NCBI GenBank assembly: GCA_023416695.1
Contig: JAEZGY010000010.1
Span: 62,001-126,000 of the forward strand
Direction: 5' to 3'
DNA length: 64,000 nt
From: Bacillota bacterium
GTDB lineage: Bacteria; Bacillota; Clostridia; Lachnospirales; Lachnospiraceae
The translations under genes and the position numbers were made by a program. The notes below the pieces were generated by a model. The model did not search any database. It was not told the origin of the DNA and saw only the letters and a list, made by a program, of their open reading frames with translations. Shown here piece by piece: positions 62,388 to 64,000 of this stretch (within the stretch, counting starts at the first letter, position 1; every line of letters begins with the position of its first letter).

Positions 62388-62690
62388 TAAAAAAGCCCTA
62401 AGCTATATTACTAGCTTAGGGCGAATAAATCATCCGTGGTACCACCTAAATTCAGAATTCCTTCTGCACTTACCCAGTACAGGCAAAAGTCTATACTGTA
62501 TTCCTGATAACGGTGGAACTCTCCGTTGAAATCTACTAAAGATTGCTCTCGTTTTGTTCACTGCTCAAGGGCTACTTCCACACTTCCTAAGTAAAGACTC
62601 GCACCAACCGTCTTCTCTCTGAATACTCGGTAGGTATGTACTCCTCCCCATCTTCGCATTTTCCTATTAAGTTGACTATGTAGTAAAGTA
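62388..62690 (-). promoter_or_regulatory. T-box riboswitch of ilvBN, probable valine specifier
   Basis: The minus-strand T-box AGGTGGTACCACGG (62434-62447) is followed by a perfect 11-bp terminator stem (62395-62405 with 62412-62422) and six T. Stem I carries GGTTGGTG, and GAA followed by GTA (62573-62575) occupies the specifier position, matching a Val codon. A promoter is likely at TATAAT near 62707-62712 with a distant TTGACA. Confidence 0.9.
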
Positions 62691-62823
62691 ATTTTATTAT
62701 TGTCATTATATTACCATTATCAAACTTTTATGTCAACAGAAGAAAAGCACCCGGCATTTTCCCTATGAAAACATTGATATCCCATAACTCAACAAAAAAT
62801 ATACATAAAATACACAAATTATA

Positions 62824-62852
62824 TTGACAATTCAAACAATTCAGTATATACT
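62824..62852 (+). promoter_or_regulatory. Strong promoter of the tRNA-Trp gene
   Basis: Perfect TTGACA (62824-62829) and TATACT (62847-62852) are 17 nt apart, about 25 nt before the mature tRNA. Confidence 0.88.
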
Positions 62853-62884
62853 ATAGAAGCAATGTCGAAAGGCATTCACTTCAT

Positions 62885-62955
62885 AGGGGTGTAGTTCATC
62901 GGTAGAATAAGAGTCTCCAAAACTCCAGAGGATGGTTCGATTCCTTCCACCCCTG
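62885..62955 (+). tRNA. tRNA-Trp (anticodon CCA)
   Basis: The 71-nt cloverleaf has a perfect 7-bp acceptor stem (AGGGGTG with CACCCCT), a D-arm with GTTC/GAAT, an anticodon loop CTCCAAA giving CCA, and a T-loop TTCGATT. Two flaws are visible: an A-C pair at the base of the anticodon stem and a T-T pair inside the T-stem. The 3' CCA is not encoded. It has its own promoter and terminator and stands alone. Confidence 0.88.
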
Positions 62956-62963
62956 TCAAAAAA

Positions 62964-62992
62964 ACTGGTTATCTTTGATAACCAGTTTTTTA
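62964..62992 (+). terminator. Terminator of the tRNA-Trp gene
   Basis: An 11-bp stem (AACTGGTTATC with GATAACCAGTT) with a short loop and a six-T tail follows 9 nt after the tRNA. Confidence 0.9.
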
Positions 62993-63084
62993 TGTTATAG
63001 GAAACTAGTTAGCAAAATCCTATAACTCAAAAAGCTTTCCAAAAGACTAAAAGCTGGTAATCGCACTGTGGTGGTATGGATTTT

Positions 63085-63240
63085 GCAACAAAAAAGTCTC
63101 AAGCCCTTATAACTAAGGACTTGAAGCCATAACAAGTAGGCACGAGATGGGGGATGCGGTCCGGGGAATCTCGGCTTTTCAGGGCGCTCGGAGCGTGCTG
63201 AAACATTGGAGCCTGCGAATCCCATGTCCCTAAACCCACA
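63085..63240 (-). ncRNA. GC-rich structured element, candidate non-coding RNA or repeat
   Basis: About 100 nt at 63135-63232 are far richer in G and C than the rest of the window and full of pairings: GGGAT with ATCCC on the outside, TTTCAG with CTGAAA enclosing CGCT/AGCG inside, and GAGAT with ATCTC. On the minus strand a hairpin (CAAG-CCTTA with TAAGG-CTTG) and a six-T run near 63087-63120 follow, like a terminator. An open frame across it (62995-63225) lacks a ribosome-binding site and looks spurious. Strand and nature are uncertain. Confidence 0.5.
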
Positions 63241-63451
63241 AACCCATACTCTATTTTATCCTATCTTACAGCAGCATAAATTGTTGTTCTATAACTAGCT
63301 CTAAAATTCAAATACAAAACTTACTAGTATAAGAATGCAGTTGATTTTTGATACTTGCTTGTTACACCAGTTTGGATAAGCTATTTTCTATGAGTACTTC
63401 TTAAAACGAAGTCATTCTAATTAATTCTATCAATACTATTATCGGAAACTG

Positions 63452-63862
63452 TTAAACACATGGAAATTTGAATCCATACCTACCTAATAGCTCATGTAGC
63501 TTTTTACATTCTTTTTCTGATATATGAAAATATTTATCCTTCTCTTTCCAGTATATGATTGGGCATGTATCACACGCAATACAAAACGTTTCAGCTCCAT
63601 TATTAAAACGAATGGAAACATCTTCATTAAATCCACATGACGGATTATCACTATATATCCATTTCCCATCAAATAAATTGGTTATATAAGATAGATCCTT
63701 ATCGGTTAATACGGCGGAAATATTAGAAGAACCATAAACGAATACTGCATTTCCTGTTTCAACAAACTCCATATCCACTTTCTCAATTTTTAGAATAAAT
63801 ATACTAATAAACAATACTATAACAGAAACTAAAATAGCTAAAATAATCATTACACGTTTCAT
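63452..63862 (-). CDS. Hypothetical membrane-anchored protein
   Basis: 136 residues: one N-terminal hydrophobic helix (about 4-25) without a lipobox, then an extracellular domain of about 110 residues with five Cys (in PSCGFN, CIACDTC, KECKK, FPCV). No known domain is recognised. A weak AGTAGG lies before the ATG at 63862, 12 nt after the stop of the preceding gene, so the two are probably co-transcribed. Small anchored proteins in this position are sometimes partners or inhibitors of the upstream product, but nothing proves this here. 63241-63451 holds no recognised feature. Confidence 0.6.
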   Translation of the reverse strand: MKRVMIILAILVSVIVLFISIFILKIEKVDMEFVETGNAVFVYGSSNISAVLTDKDLSYITNLFDGKWIYSDNPSCGFNEDVSIRFNNGAETFCIACDTCPIIYWKEKDKYFHISEKECKKLHELLGRYGFKFPCV

Positions 63863-63874
63863 AACATACCTACT

Positions 63875-64000
63875 TTACCATGATCCTGATATACTCATTG
63901 CTGTAAGAGAACCCCAAAAAACAAATCGTTTTGTATAGAAAAATGTTCTTAAAGTTCCAATAGGCCAACCTGTTCTAGCATAATACTCTCCAAATACTTT
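63875..64000 (-). CDS. C-terminal end of an unidentified gene
   Basis: The last 41 codons of a minus-strand frame enter from the right edge without a stop and end at TAA (63875-63877). The peptide contains EYYARTGWPIGTLRTFFYTK and ends SISGSW, rich in aromatic residues. I do not recognise the family. It is followed after 12 nt by the small membrane-anchored protein gene. Confidence 0.55.
   Translation of the reverse strand, partial: KVFGEYYARTGWPIGTLRTFFYTKRFVFWGSLTAMSISGSW

Noticed and set aside
62995..63225. Open frame of 76 codons over the GC-rich element
   Set aside because: No ribosome-binding site, odd Pro/Arg-rich composition and many stem-forming segments; more likely a structured RNA or repeat.
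63875..64000. Polymorphic toxin with immunity gene at the right edge
   Set aside because: Only 41 residues are visible and no toxin or immunity motif can be identified.

Overview
The window reads as chromosomal DNA of a low-GC, anaerobic, Gram-positive Clostridia/Lachnospiraceae bacterium. Gene content and non-coding style (SCIFF ranthipeptide locus, class III ribonucleotide reductase, T-boxes, YesM/YesN-controlled plant-glycan operon, SecDF fusion, EFR1 ferredoxin) fit a plant-fibre-degrading organism close to Lachnoclostridium (Clostridium) phytofermentans. That assignment rests on recognition of the sequence, not on a search.

Layout. 0-7 kb: a PAS protein, upp, an EAL-domain protein, a two-gene corrinoid-activation pair, a cold-shock protein and a DUF1294 protein. 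7-19 kb: a conserved translation/stringent-response block, all on the minus strand (relA, metallo-hydrolase, hemZ, HD-GYP protein, hisS, aspS), preceded by apt, recJ and an M50-type protease. 19-27 kb: the protein-export/tRNA-modification block (tgt, yajC, TIGR04086 protein, scfA, scfB, secDF), interrupted by a PHP phosphoesterase and an array of repeats carrying variable hairpins. 27-32 kb: LTA-synthase-like protein, bioY, alaA with its own T-box, dut and nrdG. 32-45 kb: a carbohydrate locus with response regulator, two ABC permeases, GH31, histidine kinase, solute-binding protein, GH127 and a chemoreceptor. 45-48.7 kb: small hypothetical genes, a decayed IS3-type transposase and a remnant of a second nrdG. 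48.8-54 kb: nrdD with two NrdR boxes, then psd, pssA and a flippase-like membrane protein. 54-62.7 kb: DegV, a heterodimeric ABC exporter whose second subunit is fused to a prolyl-tRNA-editing-type domain, an EFR1 ferredoxin and ilvN-ilvB under a T-box. 62.8-64 kb: a divergent tRNA-Trp, a GC-rich structured element, a small membrane protein and the end of a gene that runs out of the window.

The most unusual items are: (1) the in-frame fusion of an ABC exporter subunit to a YbaK/ProX trans-editing domain; (2) a conserved element of about 43 nt at the same distance from the start codons of the sugar permease and the solute-binding protein, probably the response-regulator binding site; (3) the repeat family with constant flanks and non-homologous hairpins; (4) an nrdG remnant behind nrdD while an intact nrdG lies 16 kb away; (5) the GC-rich structured element next to the divergent tRNA-Trp. 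No complete mobile element, CRISPR array or defence island is visible.
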